NCBI GenBank assembly: GCA_014607495.2
Contig: CP053148.1
Coordinates: 17,732,001-17,796,000, forward strand
Length of the DNA: 64,000 nucleotides
Origin: Carposina sasakii
Lineage: Eukaryota; Arthropoda; Insecta; Lepidoptera; Carposinidae
Direction of reading: 5' to 3'
The first letter of the stretch is position 1; each line of letters begins with the position of its first letter. The notes under the pieces are model-generated. The model saw only the letters and a list, made by a program, of their open reading frames with translations. It searched no databases and was not told where the DNA came from. Below, one piece after another: positions 8,477 through 45,899 of the stretch. Both the position numbers and the translations under genes were made by a program.

Positions 8477-11404
8477 GGGTAAGGTGGGGTACAATGTTAC
8501 AAAAAATATATACTGGAATGTAATGAGAAAAATATTGTATTAATCAGCTACTTTTTGGCATGGCCATAAACTTTAACAATCTCTCTTTAATTTAAATTAA
8601 TCAAACATGAACAATATTAGCAACTACTTAATTTAAATTGCACTTTAAAAAAATCAGCCGATCGTAACACTGAGCCCCGTATCTGGGGTAGTCTGTTACA
8701 GGGTAAGGGGCACAATGTTACAACATAAAATAATGTAAAATTAACAAAATGAGAAACTACTAATAAATATTAAACTTCTTTAAAATATTTTTTGGGAAAA
8801 TATAGACATTAGTCTGACGTTTGGTCTTTCTTTCTGCAACATTAACAAGAGGAAGCAAAGTTTTAATATCGTCTAACGATACCGTTGCCATATCCGGTTC
8901 AATAGGAAAATGGAAATGATTGTCAACTTTGCCACTTCTACGTAAGTAGCTAACGTCATATTCATTATCCTCAATATCTGTCAGTAATTGTCCAACATAA
9001 TGCTTAACTTTTTGTTTTCCATCAAATTGGACGACTACAAAATCGTTCTTCTTCGGTTTCACAAAGTGGCTTAGTGGCAGTTCGTCCACAGATGTTAAAC
9101 TATCAGAGGAAGATATCGAGATGTTTTCTACATCAGTCTCATCATCACTAAATAAAACTCTTTTAATGTTTTCGTTTGTTTTCAGTCTCTTGTGAGGAAT
9201 TTCTTTTTTTTCTTGCATATTTTTCTTTCCTTTTCCTAACTTTTTGCGTTCTCTTTCCAAGGATACTTTTTCAATTTCATTCTTGATAGGTGTATCAGTA
9301 GGAATACAGCTTTTTCCTCTCTTTCTACCACGGTTTGTTTGTAGTCTCGGTTGTGCTTTTGGATAAGCTCGACATCCTAGGGGAGAAACTAGTGTATCAT
9401 CTGGAGTAGGTGGAAAAGTGATGACCGAAGAGTTTTCTTTATCCGTTACGGATCGTGCTTCCGCAAGTTCAGTTTGAGTTAGCAAACTTGGGCTCACGGA
9501 ATCAGAACGTATATTCATCATTTGCCGAACGGGAGTAGCTGGCGCCTGAACTATTGAAGGATATGGTCTTATCGGTAACAGCACCCCGTTGAATTTGTGA
9601 GGAATCATCTGATCTGGTATCTTTTTGAGAATCATGACCAAAAGAGTGACTTTGGGGGCATCAGTAGAAGCTTGTTGTTTCATAAGGTCGACTAGGACCG
9701 GGAGCATTAGAAAGGTCTTCGAGTGGCCGATTTGTTACTTTACTTGGCATGAAATCATTGTCAGTAAAAATGTGTCTATCAAATGGAAATATTCCAGTTT
9801 TTCGGAATCCTGATTTTATATTTGAGGGTGTCATGGCTCGATCGAAAGCTTGTCCTAACAATTCCGCAATATTATAGATGGAGATTGTCTTTCCAGGGTG
9901 ACGCATCAACCAGGAATCTAGTAATATGTTTGCAGAGGGCCAAATACTGACACATCAAGTGGCTGCAATCTGTGGCTTGAGTGTGGTGGTATAGTTAGTA
10001 GAGTAACTCCGTTGTCTTTTGCTATGTTCAATACTGCAGGTGCTAGGTGGCTATCATGATTGTCAACTATCAGTAAGGACGGGTTTTCTTTTTGGAGGCT
10101 GTTACCTTTACAAATTGTTTCATGACTTCAGGAAACAACTCACTATTCATCCATCCGGTGGGTTGAGCCAGACCTAGGGTTCCTACTGGTGCACCATTAA
10201 GCATGAAAACTTGAATTGCTTTCTGGGGAACACCATTGCTGAAGGCAGTGCTGATCCTGTTGCAGATACTGTACAACACGTTGTAAAGTGTTCCTCTCTC
10301 AGCACTTGTTACTTTGTTTAGCTGTCTAGCTCCCTTAGCAATGATTTTTTTGGGTTTTTGGACAGTAGTGGTCCCAGTTTCATCTAAACAATATACTCTA
10401 CTACCATCTGCAAAACAAGGATATCGCCGCATAACATCTTCCAAATTATTAAAGAATACATTCACATTGTGACGATTAAATGATGTTGCCCGTGTTAAGC
10501 TGCAAGGTTCTGGTTTTCTTAATGTTAAATCAGTATTCCGTTTTCTAAATCCGTAGAGCCAGTCAATTCCTGCCATCTTTTTATCGTGCCAGTTTTTAGG
10601 AATATTCAAATTATTGTAAAATCTCATAAGCGAGTTTTCTGCACTCAATCGTATCTAGTCCATAGCACATTCTAGAACAGTTAATTAAATATTCTACCAA
10701 CGCCTTTTCTTGATCGACACTGAATACCACTCTATTGGCATAATTTGGAGTAAGTCGCATATGTCCTTCATCCTCAGAACATTTTTTCTTCTTTTGAACG
10801 TATCTTTGCAATGTCATAAAATTAACATGCTTTTCATTTGCAGCTTTTCGAAGACTCAAACCACTTTCAACCAACAAAATCGCTTGCCATATCTTTTTCA
10901 TTATGAAGACCGTAATCTGTCTTCCTCTTACGATTTCGCACCATTTTCTTGCAATACCTTGAAATAGTCAATAAATTATGTTTAATTGGGGCTGACTGTT
11001 ACACTGTCACACAGTGCCCCGCAACACAGTGCCCCGGAGAGGCAAACCAAATAAAAAACTTGGAATAAATATTTTTGGTTATGCTTACAACAAACTAGTT
11101 AACGGTAATATGTAGCTAAATAAACATTAAATAAAGGAAAACTACCATACCATACCTTAATATATTACGTCCGGAAAGAAATTAAAAACTTTAAAACTAT
11201 TTTTTCGTCGTTTAATCACCTGAAAACCTTTTTTGTTTGTTATTTTTCAAGTACGGTACAAACTGTGGCGATGACAACTGTTTAAAGATGGCTGCTTGTG
11301 AGCTTGACAAACGTGTATACCAACATCATAAAACTAAAAGACAGGGACGGAGATATGTGCGTTGTCACATTGTACCCCGTGTAACAGTGTGCCCCACCTT
11401 ACCC
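8477..11404 (-). mobile_element. pogo/Tigger-type DNA transposon, 2.93 kb
   Basis: The terminal inverted repeats are GGGTAAGGTGGGG and CCCCACCTTACCC, extending about 24 bp with three mismatches (ACAATGTTAC/GTAACAGTGT), each flanked by TA (8475-8476 and 11405-11406). Conserved TA duplication and a CENPB-type HTH plus DDE protein place it in the Tc1/mariner-pogo group. It sits inside a Helitron-type 3' tip. The uninterrupted target is visible at 50951-50998, which confirms the insertion point. The encoded transposase is broken, so the copy is not autonomous. Confidence 0.92.
8760..10944 (-). pseudogene. pogo-like transposase, multiply frameshifted
   Basis: The minus-strand start is probably the ATG at 10944-10942 (MVRNRKRKTDYGLHNEK). 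A frame change near 10885 leads into an HTH-like segment (LSLRKAANEKHVNFMTLQRYV). Another break near 10625-10645 leads to the DDE core with '[11 protein letters not shown]' (first Asp). A break near 10085 precedes '[13 protein letters not shown]' (second Asp), then 'FDRAMTPSNIKSGFRKTGIF'. The basic/acidic C-terminus (about 9707-8760) includes a KKNDFVVVQFDGKQKVKHYV-like tail domain typical of insect pogo-like proteins. At least four frame breaks make it inactive. In the family this enzyme cuts and pastes the element at TA sites. Confidence 0.88.
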
Positions 11405-11526
11405 TAGTCCACGCGGACGGAGACGCGGGCGTCCACTAGTCAATATAAATTATTAAATAATATTATTGTGATAAGAAGCGATACTGGAATATAATTGAAT
11501 AATAGATACAAATTATAGATAGCATT

Positions 11527-11532
11527 TTTATT
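11527..11532 (-). promoter_or_regulatory. Poly(A) signal AATAAA of the COX7C-like gene
   Basis: AATAAA on the minus strand lies 20 nt beyond the stop codon at 11553-11555, which is a compact 3' UTR consistent with a small nuclear-encoded mitochondrial gene. Confidence 0.65.
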
Positions 11533-11552
11533 AACAACGAATTACCTACTTA

Positions 11553-11649
11553 CTACAATGTTCGTTTAGCCATAGAATACCATACAATTAAAAATGGGGC
11601 CCAGAATCCACTTCCGAAGAACACACAGAAGAATGCCGTCAATATGTAC
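11553..11649 (-). CDS. COX7C: COX7C-like gene, coding exon 2
   Basis: 97 nt after the acceptor TTTATTCAG. The first G completes the split Arg codon. The exon encodes the transmembrane helix and a short basic tail, and ends at TAG. Confidence 0.8.
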
Positions 11650-13004
11650 CTGAATAAATAAATATTTATTAGAACTTAGTTAAAATATGATCCGCAATCC
11701 ATTGGCTTTGGTGGCCTAAACTAGAGTTGCCACGAATAGTGATTTGGCCGAATACCGAATATTCTGCAACGCTGTTGGCCGAATCGCAAAGTACTTACAT
11801 GCTTGTCGATCGCGTAAAGAATAATACGACAAGTCGCGACCTGTCTACCTCGTGCGCGGGCCGGCGTGCGGCCATTAGAATGTTTCTTTGTCACAATTGA
11901 ATTTTGAATATCACGGCACGCTTTGCCAGATCAATATAAATAATAAATTAAATATAATAGTCCAGTCAAATTAGTTTATGCTTTATTTGTAGTCAACCTT
12001 TGACTGAAAGTGGAGTTGTTACTGTTGATCGTGGCATGAAAGCATTAATTGATGCAACTATTGAAAGAGATGATGAGTTTTCGGAGTACCTGAAAGACCA
12101 GATATCTGTAAAAATTCATGTGCAGTATCGAAAAAATTATACTCGAAAAAGTAGCATTGATGCCGTGAAAAGACGGCACCAAAAACAAGAAGCTGGTTCA
12201 TCAAAAATATGTACTCCTCGTACTAGAGCACTAGTAAGTGAAACTACATTTTGCTTCAATCAGTGTTGTTTATATTGAGGCTAAGAATTAAATGAAGAGT
12301 TGGAGAAGAAAAAAGCACTGCAGTACCGACGTAAGATTTTATTCATTCAAAGACAGTATTCTAACTATAGCTAAAACTCGTTGTGATGATGTAGCCAAAG
12401 CTGTTGCTTGTAATTTGACCACCATTCTCCAACTTTAATCGCTATCATCAAATGCTGAAAAGCTTGTTTTTATCTATCACAACTTCCCACTGATTAATTT
12501 TACTTAATAAAGTATTGTAATTTGGTAATAAATAGAAATCTTGAGAAATATGATGTGTCTTTTTGTCCATGATTTGGTATCTACTATTCGGCCGAATAGT
12601 ACTTACCTATTATTCGGCCGAATAACGAAAACCAAATAAAGTGGCCGAATAGGCCGAATATCAAATAGTAGCCGAATATTCGTGGCATCTCCAGCCTAAA
12701 CACCGCTGCTTATAGGTCTAAGGCGCAGACTATGTATTAGTACCTACGTACAAAACGTGGTCCTATTTTTATAAAGCTTTTACTGTAGCAGTTACTGACG
12801 CTGACGCTCAGATCCAAAGTCCACCTTTAAGCTTCTATGGCAATTTTTCATTTTGGGACTAATTGTTCTTACTTACCGATTAGGGTTAGGAAAAGGCATA
12901 TTGTCGAAAGGCTGAGGTGGGCCTTCAGCATGAGCCCTACGTTTCGTTACACGCAGAGGTGCCTGCATAGATGAAAGTATAGCGGGCCTTGTCCGCAACC
13001 TCAT
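11553..13004 (-). CDS. COX7C: COX7C-like cytochrome c oxidase subunit (two exons)
   Basis: Splicing 13004-12877 to 11649-11553 gives a 74-residue protein. The N-terminus (MRLRTRPAILSSMQ) is Arg-rich without acids, like a mitochondrial presequence. Then comes 'KRRAHAEGPP', matching the presequence/mature junction of COX7C (RRSHYEEGPG in vertebrates), 'DNMPFPNPNRY' for the NLPF..N(R/K) element, and one transmembrane helix containing FFGSGFWAPFLIV, the family signature GSGF..PF. COX7C is a single-helix structural subunit of respiratory complex IV in the inner mitochondrial membrane. The tail (WYSMAKRTL) departs from the usual VRHQLLKK, so this may be a diverged paralogue. Exon junctions are GTAAGTAAG and TTTATTCAG, phase 2 to phase 2. 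The intron is mostly a hAT element. Confidence 0.8.
11722..12693. mobile_element. hAT element (972 bp) in the COX7C-like intron
   Basis: The ends TAGAGTTGCCACGAATA and, inverted, TGGAGATGCCACGAATA are flanked by an exact 8-bp duplication GCCTAAAC (11714-11721 and 12694-12701), diagnostic of hAT insertion. Subterminal GGCCGAATA motifs repeat several times inside both ends, as expected for transposase binding sites. No transposase is encoded. The interior instead carries an exon-like coding fragment. Confidence 0.92.
11992..12440 (+). pseudogene. Coding fragment captured inside the hAT element
   Basis: After an acceptor-like TTTATTTGTAG, the plus strand reads LTESGVVTVDRGMKALIDAT and on through 'YRKNYTRKSS' to an internal GTAAGTG donor-like site at about 12233. 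Beyond it, with frameshifts and stops, come 'ELNEELEKKKALQYRRK' and 'IAKTRCDDVAKAVACNL'. These pieces look like successive parts of one zinc-ribbon-type uncharacterised protein found in large insect transposon-associated genes (recalled family, not searched). It has splice-like edges but no intact frame, so it is a decayed capture or a deletion relic of a longer autonomous element. Confidence 0.55.
12877..13004 (-). CDS. COX7C: COX7C-like gene, coding exon 1
   Basis: 128 nt from the ATG at 13004-13002 to the donor GTAAGTAAG, leaving CG of a split Arg codon. It encodes the targeting presequence and the mature N-terminus up to NPNR. No in-frame ATG closer to the conserved part fits the expected presequence length better. 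Confidence 0.78.
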
Positions 13005-13530
13005 CGCAGTAGATAATAACGAGCGTAAGTACAGCATACCAAGTTTTTATTTATTCGTAATCCGTAAATGACACAAAAATATTTTGACGTTATGGCCGTA
13101 TATTTCTGTTTCTGACAAATATTTTTTACGATTTAAATAACAAGGTTTTTAAATAGTACCAAATAGGTTTTAAACGCGTGAATCCTAGTTCAGTGTACCA
13201 GTGAAGGTCAGTGTCATGGAAACGCCATCTAGTTTTGAATAGAGTACCTAATAACTAGTCTTATTTCGAGTTCAGCGGCCAACACGTAGGTTTTGTGTTG
13301 TGACAGTAGTGAGGCCTCTGACCGTTAGATGGCAGCCTAAAGTTTAGTTTTCGTCAACTCTCAAGTGAAGAAACAGATGGCAGTAGTAGTACATTATTAA
13401 AAAATGATCGTAGAGCAAAAATAATCTAACCATAACGCCCTATTGAAATATTTTATTGTTTTTATTTTATTTAACAGTATTGTGTAATTATGATGTAATA
13501 ATCCCGTAATAATGTAGGTAATTACTTTTT
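13005..13530 (-). promoter_or_regulatory. Upstream region of the COX7C-like gene
   Basis: Repeat-poor sequence 5' of the start codon that must contain the 5' UTR and promoter. I see no TATA box or initiator that could be placed with confidence. Confidence 0.3.
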
Positions 13531-13731
13531 ACCATGCTGATGCGGGGTTTTCAGGGGGGCTTTACTAGAATACGTCAGCTGCATTTCCTTCCGTGCCGGC
13601 TATGTCGCCTAAGGAACTTTCAGGTGATAAGCTGGCAACTTATCTGTCCTAAACGTGGCTGTGGCCCATTTACCCTATGTATGTATGTATGTAAAAGCAA
13701 AATTCCACTTACTGTTTTATTTTGAAATGTG

Positions 13732-13986
13732 ATAAAAAAAAACCTACAAACTTGAAATTTTGCAGGAAGGTTCCTTATGGAGTGTAGATATTCGCCAAGC
13801 ACGTATTTAACGAAACTGCACCCCTAGGGCGTAAAACGGGGGATGGAAGTTTTATGATAGTCCTATGTTTTCAAAATAAGGAGTCCTATGTTTTAAAATA
13901 CCTAAGGATTTTCAAATATTCTTACAGGACTTTTAAATAACGTGCATTCTAAAATCCACGTGGACGAAGTCGCGGGCGTCCGCTAG
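13732..13986 (+). mobile_element. Helitron-type element, 3' part
   Basis: It ends CCACGTGGACGAAGTCGCGG GCGTCCG CTAG at 13983-13986 followed by T, the same 3' tip as 50994-50997. The left edge is approximate. Confidence 0.65.
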
Positions 13987-13988
13987 TA

Positions 13989-14215
13989 AGTATTATAAAT
14001 GCGAAAGTAGCTCTGTCACTCTATTTGTCTGTGTGTCCGGTTTTAACGCCAAACTACAAAACAGATTTGAATAAAATTTGGTACACAGGCTGTAAAATGA
14101 CGTAGAGAAAAATTTCACAACTATCATCTGGAGGTCAGTTCCGATGAATGCGACATACAAGACTAGTGGGGAGAAAATGGATGGTATTATAAATATTCAC
14201 ACACTTCACAACACA
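13989..14215 (+). mobile_element. Helitron-type element, 5' part
   Basis: It starts about two bases after the preceding CTAG with TATTATAAATGCGAAAGTAG and a TCTGTC-rich stretch, the 5' sequence of the element at 50531. The two elements are head-to-tail, and the 3' tip of this one is not seen. Confidence 0.6.
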
Positions 14216-14239
14216 TTGACCTAGTCCCACATTAAGTTT

Positions 14240-15180
14240 TTTTTTTATATACAATTAGCTAGGCAAACATTTGACCGCCATCGTGCCTATTCATTCTATA
14301 GGTAGCTTTGAAGAGACCAATGTTGCATTGCTCGGGAAATACATCGGCAGGAAGTGCATTCCACTCCTTAGCTGTTCGCATTACAAACGAGTTAGCATAA
14401 CGTTTGGTGCGGATGGGTGGGATTATGGGATATCAGCAACATAAGGGTGATACGCTAGTCTGCGTCTAGTATCCCGATGGTGAAAAGGGGCCGGTGGAAA
14501 TGTATTGTGAAGTTCCCACGCACACTCTCCAAAGTGTATCCTATATAGCAATTTTACGGCTGAGGGTCAGGTCATGTAAATTCGAATTTGCTACGGTTTC
14601 ATCTCCAATAAGTTTTATTGCCCGTTTTTCCACCGAGTCCAGTGCGGCTAGCTGATATTTAGCTGATCCATCCCAAAGGTGGTAAAGCAGTAGGTACTCC
14701 ATACAAGGGCGAACTTGCGCTTTATATAGCGCCAACAGTTGCTGTGGAGTAAAATACCGCCTAACCTTGGATAGGACGCCTAGTTTTTTAGCTGAGATTT
14801 TTGCTATGGACTCGATGTACTTTCCAAAATTCGACGTTGCTGATATGTCCAGGCTTAAGAGTTGAAGATGGTCAGTCGTTGCCAAGGACACACCCTGGAA
14901 AGTCGGAGTCAGGTCGTACTTACTCCGTTTTGCGGTAAATATACACGCCTGCGTTTTAGAGGTATTAAATTGGACTAAATTGGCTTCGCCCCAGTCGGAG
15001 ACTGCCTGTAGTGACAAATCAACTCTCTCAATTATTGACTCTCGACAAGACTGGACTTGATTTCTGGTAGCCCTAGCACCCGAAAAGCATCTATCTGCAA
15101 CAGTGGTGTCATCTGCATACCCAAAGGAACCAGGCACAAGATCCCTAAGGTCTTGTGTCGTGGGTATTAAGCATGGGTTT
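14240..15180 (-). pseudogene. Jockey/CR1-type LINE reverse transcriptase C-terminal part
   Basis: The minus strand carries the catalytic motif region 'FGYADDTTVADRCF' (the YADD box), then 'QAVSDWGEANLVQFNTSKTQ', 'KKLGVLSKVRRYF' and 'ALYKAQVRPCMEY'. An open frame runs to 14541. Beyond it, with frame breaks, 'FGECAWELHNTFPPAPFHHR' and a terminal 'RTAKEWNALPADVFPEQCN'-like tract lead to a stop and a short T-run (minus-strand A-run) at about 14240. It is a 5'-truncated copy. The N-terminal 25 residues of the long frame (above about 15180) are not LINE sequence. Confidence 0.85.
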
Positions 15181-15199
15181 ATAAATACACAGATAAGTA

Positions 15200-15330
15200 T
15201 AGAAACATCCATGACTCGGAAACAAACATCAATATTCATCATATCAATGTTTGCACCTATCGGGATTCGAATCCAGGACCTATGGCGACGCAGGCAGGGC
15301 CACTACCAACTACACCAATCGGCCGTCAAA
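15200..15330 (-). mobile_element. tRNA-like SINE fragment with GATTCGAATCC box
   Basis: On the minus strand it includes a box B-like GGATTCGAATCCCG and a tRNA-like arm with GGTCCTGGATTCG preceded by GGCCGATTGGTGTAGTTGG (box A-like). It is a different family from the SINEs at 1436 and 6300. It was probably a tRNA-derived SINE. Confidence 0.55.
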
Positions 15331-15338
15331 TTACTTAT

Positions 15339-15595
15339 ACAGGGTGTAACAAAAAGGGTATGTTAAACGAAAAGCTATGTAAATAGCCCACTGTAGAGAA
15401 CCTATCCACAAAATTAGACTCGAAATCACATGTTTATTTTTCAAGATTGTATGAAAATTCCTGAGATATTTAAAAATTCTCCATACTATCGGGAAATATA
15501 AACATGTGATTTCGAGTCTCATATTTCATTTATAGGTTCTCTACAGTGGGCTATTTACGTAGCTTTTCGCTTAACATACCCTTTTTTATAACAAC
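15339..15595. mobile_element. Foldback MITE, full copy
   Basis: The two arms of about 110 bp are nearly perfect inverses: ACAGGGTGTAAC...GGGTATGTTAA... and ...TTAACATACCC...TAACA. The right terminus is degraded. Flanking TA suggests TA-targeted insertion. Confidence 0.85.
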
Positions 15596-15599
15596 AGAA

Positions 15600-16210
15600 C
15601 TGTTGTACCTACTTACGTTCTTCTTATCATCTAGCCCAGGGCAGGGAAATAATAATTTATTCTAAAATAAATAAAAAAGACATTTAATTTTTTATTCATT
15701 TTCAAATACAATAACATCTATACAATGGTACTCTACGGCTAAATGATTTAATATATCATCGACACATGCATAAATAAAACAATTTAAAAATTAATTTAAA
15801 TAAATATTTTCACAAAAATAAATATTATTCTACTGACTGGAATAGGTATAATTTAAACATCACAAGTAAGGTAACTAACGTAAATATTGAAATTACTCTA
15901 CATAATTAAAATAACTATTATTTTATTTTATTTCATTTAGGTATTTGGAATAGTTATCAGGCGCTTCAAATGAGATATAGGTTTAACTTGTCCGTCCAAA
16001 GCTTTATAGAGAAAGTCGTCAATATTTCTTTTTGTTAAGAGCAAAATTTTAAACCTTTAAGTCTTTATTAAGTTGTGTCTCTCAACACCCTGTATAAAAT
16101 GGTGTTGTTATAAATGGGCTACGTATTCTGGATGCACCTCCTCGATATATCTCAAAAACAAAGGAAATATCAGTTCTAAAGTGGTAGATTTAAAAAGATT
16201 TATGATCAGC
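15600..16210. other. AT-rich sequence, no gene seen
   Basis: Mostly A/T-rich with no splice-bounded exon. Nothing recognisable. Confidence 0.4.
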
Positions 16211-16213
16211 TGA

Positions 16214-16400
16214 TAGATCATCATCATCATCATCATCATCGTCAGTCTATTGCAGTCCACTGCTAGACGTAGGCCTCCCCCAGAGTACGCCACATGACTC
16301 GATCTCCCGTTTTTGCCATCCAGTCACTGCCAGGTCCATCTGGCCGGAGGGCGCCCAACGCTACGCTTGCCGAGGCGCGGTCACCATTCGAGAACCCGTT
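16214..16400 (-). mobile_element. RTE-type LINE 3' end with (ATC)n tail
   Basis: Minus-strand CGCGCCTCGGCAAGCGTAGC..GGGCGCCCTCCGGCC..GGAGGCCTACGTCTAGCAG..TGCAATAGACTGA then a GATGATGAT tail (plus-strand ATCATCATC at 16218-16243). It matches the copy at 55000-55248. Confidence 0.8.
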
Positions 16401-17700
16401 TACTGATAGATGCCTACTTTTTACTCAAATACCTACACATAGAAAATGACATTTAAATCGATCAAACCGTTTACGAGTTCAAGCGAGAGGAACGAATACA
16501 ATGTCGAGGGACACGATAATCTGGCCTCATTGGAGATAACTTGCTGTTTTTAGGGCTGTGCTATACTACATTGCTTCGTATGCGTCTGATATGTACCAAG
16601 CTTATTCATTGGTCCATGATGACAACGTCAATGAATTTGATTCGTGGATATCAAACGTTACGTATCCACAGCGACGTAGCAAAGCGTATCTCTCGCGAGG
16701 CAGCCTAAGAAGATTTCTCTTTCTATTTCAAGTCGGTTAGTAATAAATTAGGTGAAATTAAAGTTGCCTGTAAGCCTATCTAAATCACGAAATTCACGTT
16801 TAGTTATGAAGTTGACTAGGTAAATGCAACAAGTTAATAAAATATAAAAATCCTATTTTTTTTAGTCAAAGGTAACTTCAATTCAAAAGAAAAGCCGATG
16901 GATTTATTTATAAGGTAAATTAAAAATACGGTAACGAAAAGTAGTACTTAGACGAAGTTTCATTTCGATTTATTTATTTTAAGCGATTTCAATTTCGGAA
17001 TTACCTACCCATAAAAGTTCACCTGCTCTCCGATACATCTGCATCAGTCGATAGAAAAATTACATCGATCAACTAACTGAGCTGTAGAAACATCCTATTA
17101 GAAAAAAAAAACTGTTTGCACCAATACCTAAATTAGATATATCAGAAAATGTATCGATACACCATCAAGGCTCAATCGGAAATCACTCGAAACAGTAAAT
17201 ATTAAAAAAATATCACGAGTTATAATAATTATATAAATAAAAATACAATTAATACACATATGTACAGTTGTATTATTAAAATTGCATTTCGAAGTTTATT
17301 TTATGGAAATACATATTAAAAAGGACAGAAGAGTTGTTACGAATTATTTTTATTTTATTATTTTAGAGTTCCACAAATTCTAACCATTATTATTATATAC
17401 ACAATATATTTCTAATGGTCTAATGCCATTATAAAGAACATATTTTTTTCTGTTTACCTACAATTTTTATGTATTTTTATTTATCAACATGTTATGGAAA
17501 TAAATATATCAAGACTTTTTAAATCGTCAATTTGTTTGTAAGAGGGTTAATTTCAGTTAACCACCACACTAAACCACCGTTTAAAATGAGCTTGAACCTG
17601 GTTTAAGAAGGTATAAAATTTACCATTATTTATTTCAAAGATGATCCCAGAAAAATAGTAAACCTTGTGTTTGATGGTTAATTGTAATCAACCTTATAAA
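16401..17700. other. Unassigned AT-rich intergenic sequence
   Basis: No exon or repeat end was recognised. A 60-codon frame at 16558 is not supported by composition or splice sites. Confidence 0.4.
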
Positions 17701-17702
17701 AT

Positions 17703-17785
17703 TGTCATCATCATTATCAGCCTATTGCAGTCCACTGCTGGATGTAGGCCTCCCCCAGGGCACGCCTCAAGACTGCCATGGGGGG
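17703..17785 (-). mobile_element. RTE-type LINE 3' end fragment
   Basis: Shares CCTATTGCAGTCCACTGCTG and GTAGGCCTCCCCCAGGG with the copy at 16214, in the same orientation, after a short TCATCATCATT tail. Confidence 0.75.
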
Positions 17786-17962
17786 TATAAACTGTAAATT
17801 AAAAATATTTATTTCAGAGGTAAAAACGATAACAAAGTAGCGTCTTTCATGGCACAACTTTTTACAGCACTTATTGAGCTTATTTCGCCCAAACATTTTG
17901 TAGGTAGCTACGTCTGTTTAATTACTACGAGTACACGATGAAATGTTATTTTTTTGTGATAT

Positions 17963-18165
17963 ACAGAGTGTAATGAAATAACTAACAAAAGAGGTACCTA
18001 CGTTATGTAAAATGCTTTGATAATTACTCCATATTTGAGACTCGACATCACAATGTTTATTTTTCCAGATATGGATTATTATCATAGGTACTATAATCTT
18101 AAAAAATAAACATGTCCATCTTCATGGCATTTTGCGTAATATATTCCCTTTTATTACACACTGTA
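17963..18165. mobile_element. Diverged foldback MITE copy
   Basis: Ends ACAGAGTGTAAT / ATTACACACTGT with internal blocks recognisable from the 260-bp foldback family (GAGACTCGACATCACAATG, AATAAACATG), but shortened and with much weaker arm pairing. Confidence 0.65.
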
Positions 18166-18169
18166 TTCA

Positions 18170-19358
18170 ATCAGGCGTTATAGCTGGGAAGTTTTAATTT
18201 CTAACTGGACCTTTACTCTTGCCTCGGTCTGGGACTATAAACTCTTATAGCAGGATTGATTCAATTATGACGAGAATATTCTTGCTTTAAATGTGTATTA
18301 TAATAACAAAGGACGTATTGTAGTGAAATACGAGAGTAGAGTGAAGTAAAAAAACAGACGCGTCGAGGAAACCTTGTCAAAGATTATGTGTGCAGAAACT
18401 GTGTAAACGTCTCTGAAATAACGCATAACTTTCGAATATGGCGCAAAATCTTGTTCATGTACAAATGGATGGATACTATTTTATTGCACCACAAATTTTC
18501 ATACAAGGGCAAGCGTGATGCCTTCAACGGCATTCCCAACCATATTATCATGCATATACATTGTTTGATCGAATCAAAGTACTTATTGCATTCTTAGTGC
18601 ATTTTTATGTTCGGTTACTTTTTCCCTTATCTAAGTTTGTTTACGGTTGCTGCACCCTAACACTATAGGTTCTTTACTTGTTTAGTATCTGCACACATAT
18701 CTTTGTCAAAGTCTACTGTTCTCGCTACCTACTAGTTAATACTTTCAGGATTCGCTTACGCATTCCAAATAATTAAGTTTTATATAAAATTTATTTTAAA
18801 GATCGTTAATACTGCGTACAATTATCACCTTTTCATGTGGCGAAAACGATTGAACTTTCACTAACAAGTACACTTAAAATAATGTAAAATGCACAGACAT
18901 AAATAATGGGGGATTTTTACAAATTTTAGAGAAAATGAGAAAGATTTTTCATTATTTTAAAGTCGATTTTAAAAGTTGAAAATAACTCGATATGTAATTA
19001 AAATGCGGAAAGTACTTGTCATTTCTTTACATACATTATTTATAAGTCCAATAAAATTTCAATTATTTGATATCCTAAATAAACAATTCTACTTAATTAA
19101 TGAGTATCTATTATGTACAACATTCTTTGATAAAAAGACTAGTCATGCATGACATTGCACTTAGAAAAAATTCAAAATCACCCGAAAATACAAATAATGA
19201 CACATGATTATTAAATAAATAAAAACCTTAAAACATAGACAAAGAAAAAAGGTGTAATCTTAAAAAGTGTACAACAAAATACACATCGTCAACGAAAAAA
19301 GGGTATAGTATACTTGAAAAAATAGATTAAAACGGTAAAACTTTATTTATATGGCTGG
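18170..19358 (-). other. Probable 3' UTR and downstream flank of the ETS gene
   Basis: AT-rich and repeat-poor. AATAAA occurs only about 12 nt past the stop (plus-strand 19342-19347), too close to be the usual site alone. Another AATAAA candidate lies near 18790. The true 3' end is not determined. Confidence 0.45.

Positions 19359-45899
<26,541 letters not shown>

Larger units (their letters stand above)
8360..11439 (+). mobile_element. Helitron-type element interrupted by a pogo transposon
   Basis: Left part 8360-8476 (GATGCAGTTTTCAGGAATAT onward, ending TTTTTTCTG-TA) and right part 11405-11439 (TA-GTCCACGCGGACGG to CTAG) rejoin across the pogo insertion to give the 3' terminus seen intact at 50951-50997. 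The 3' end CTAG at 11436-11439 is followed by T. The 5' end is not sharply defined. Confidence 0.75.
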
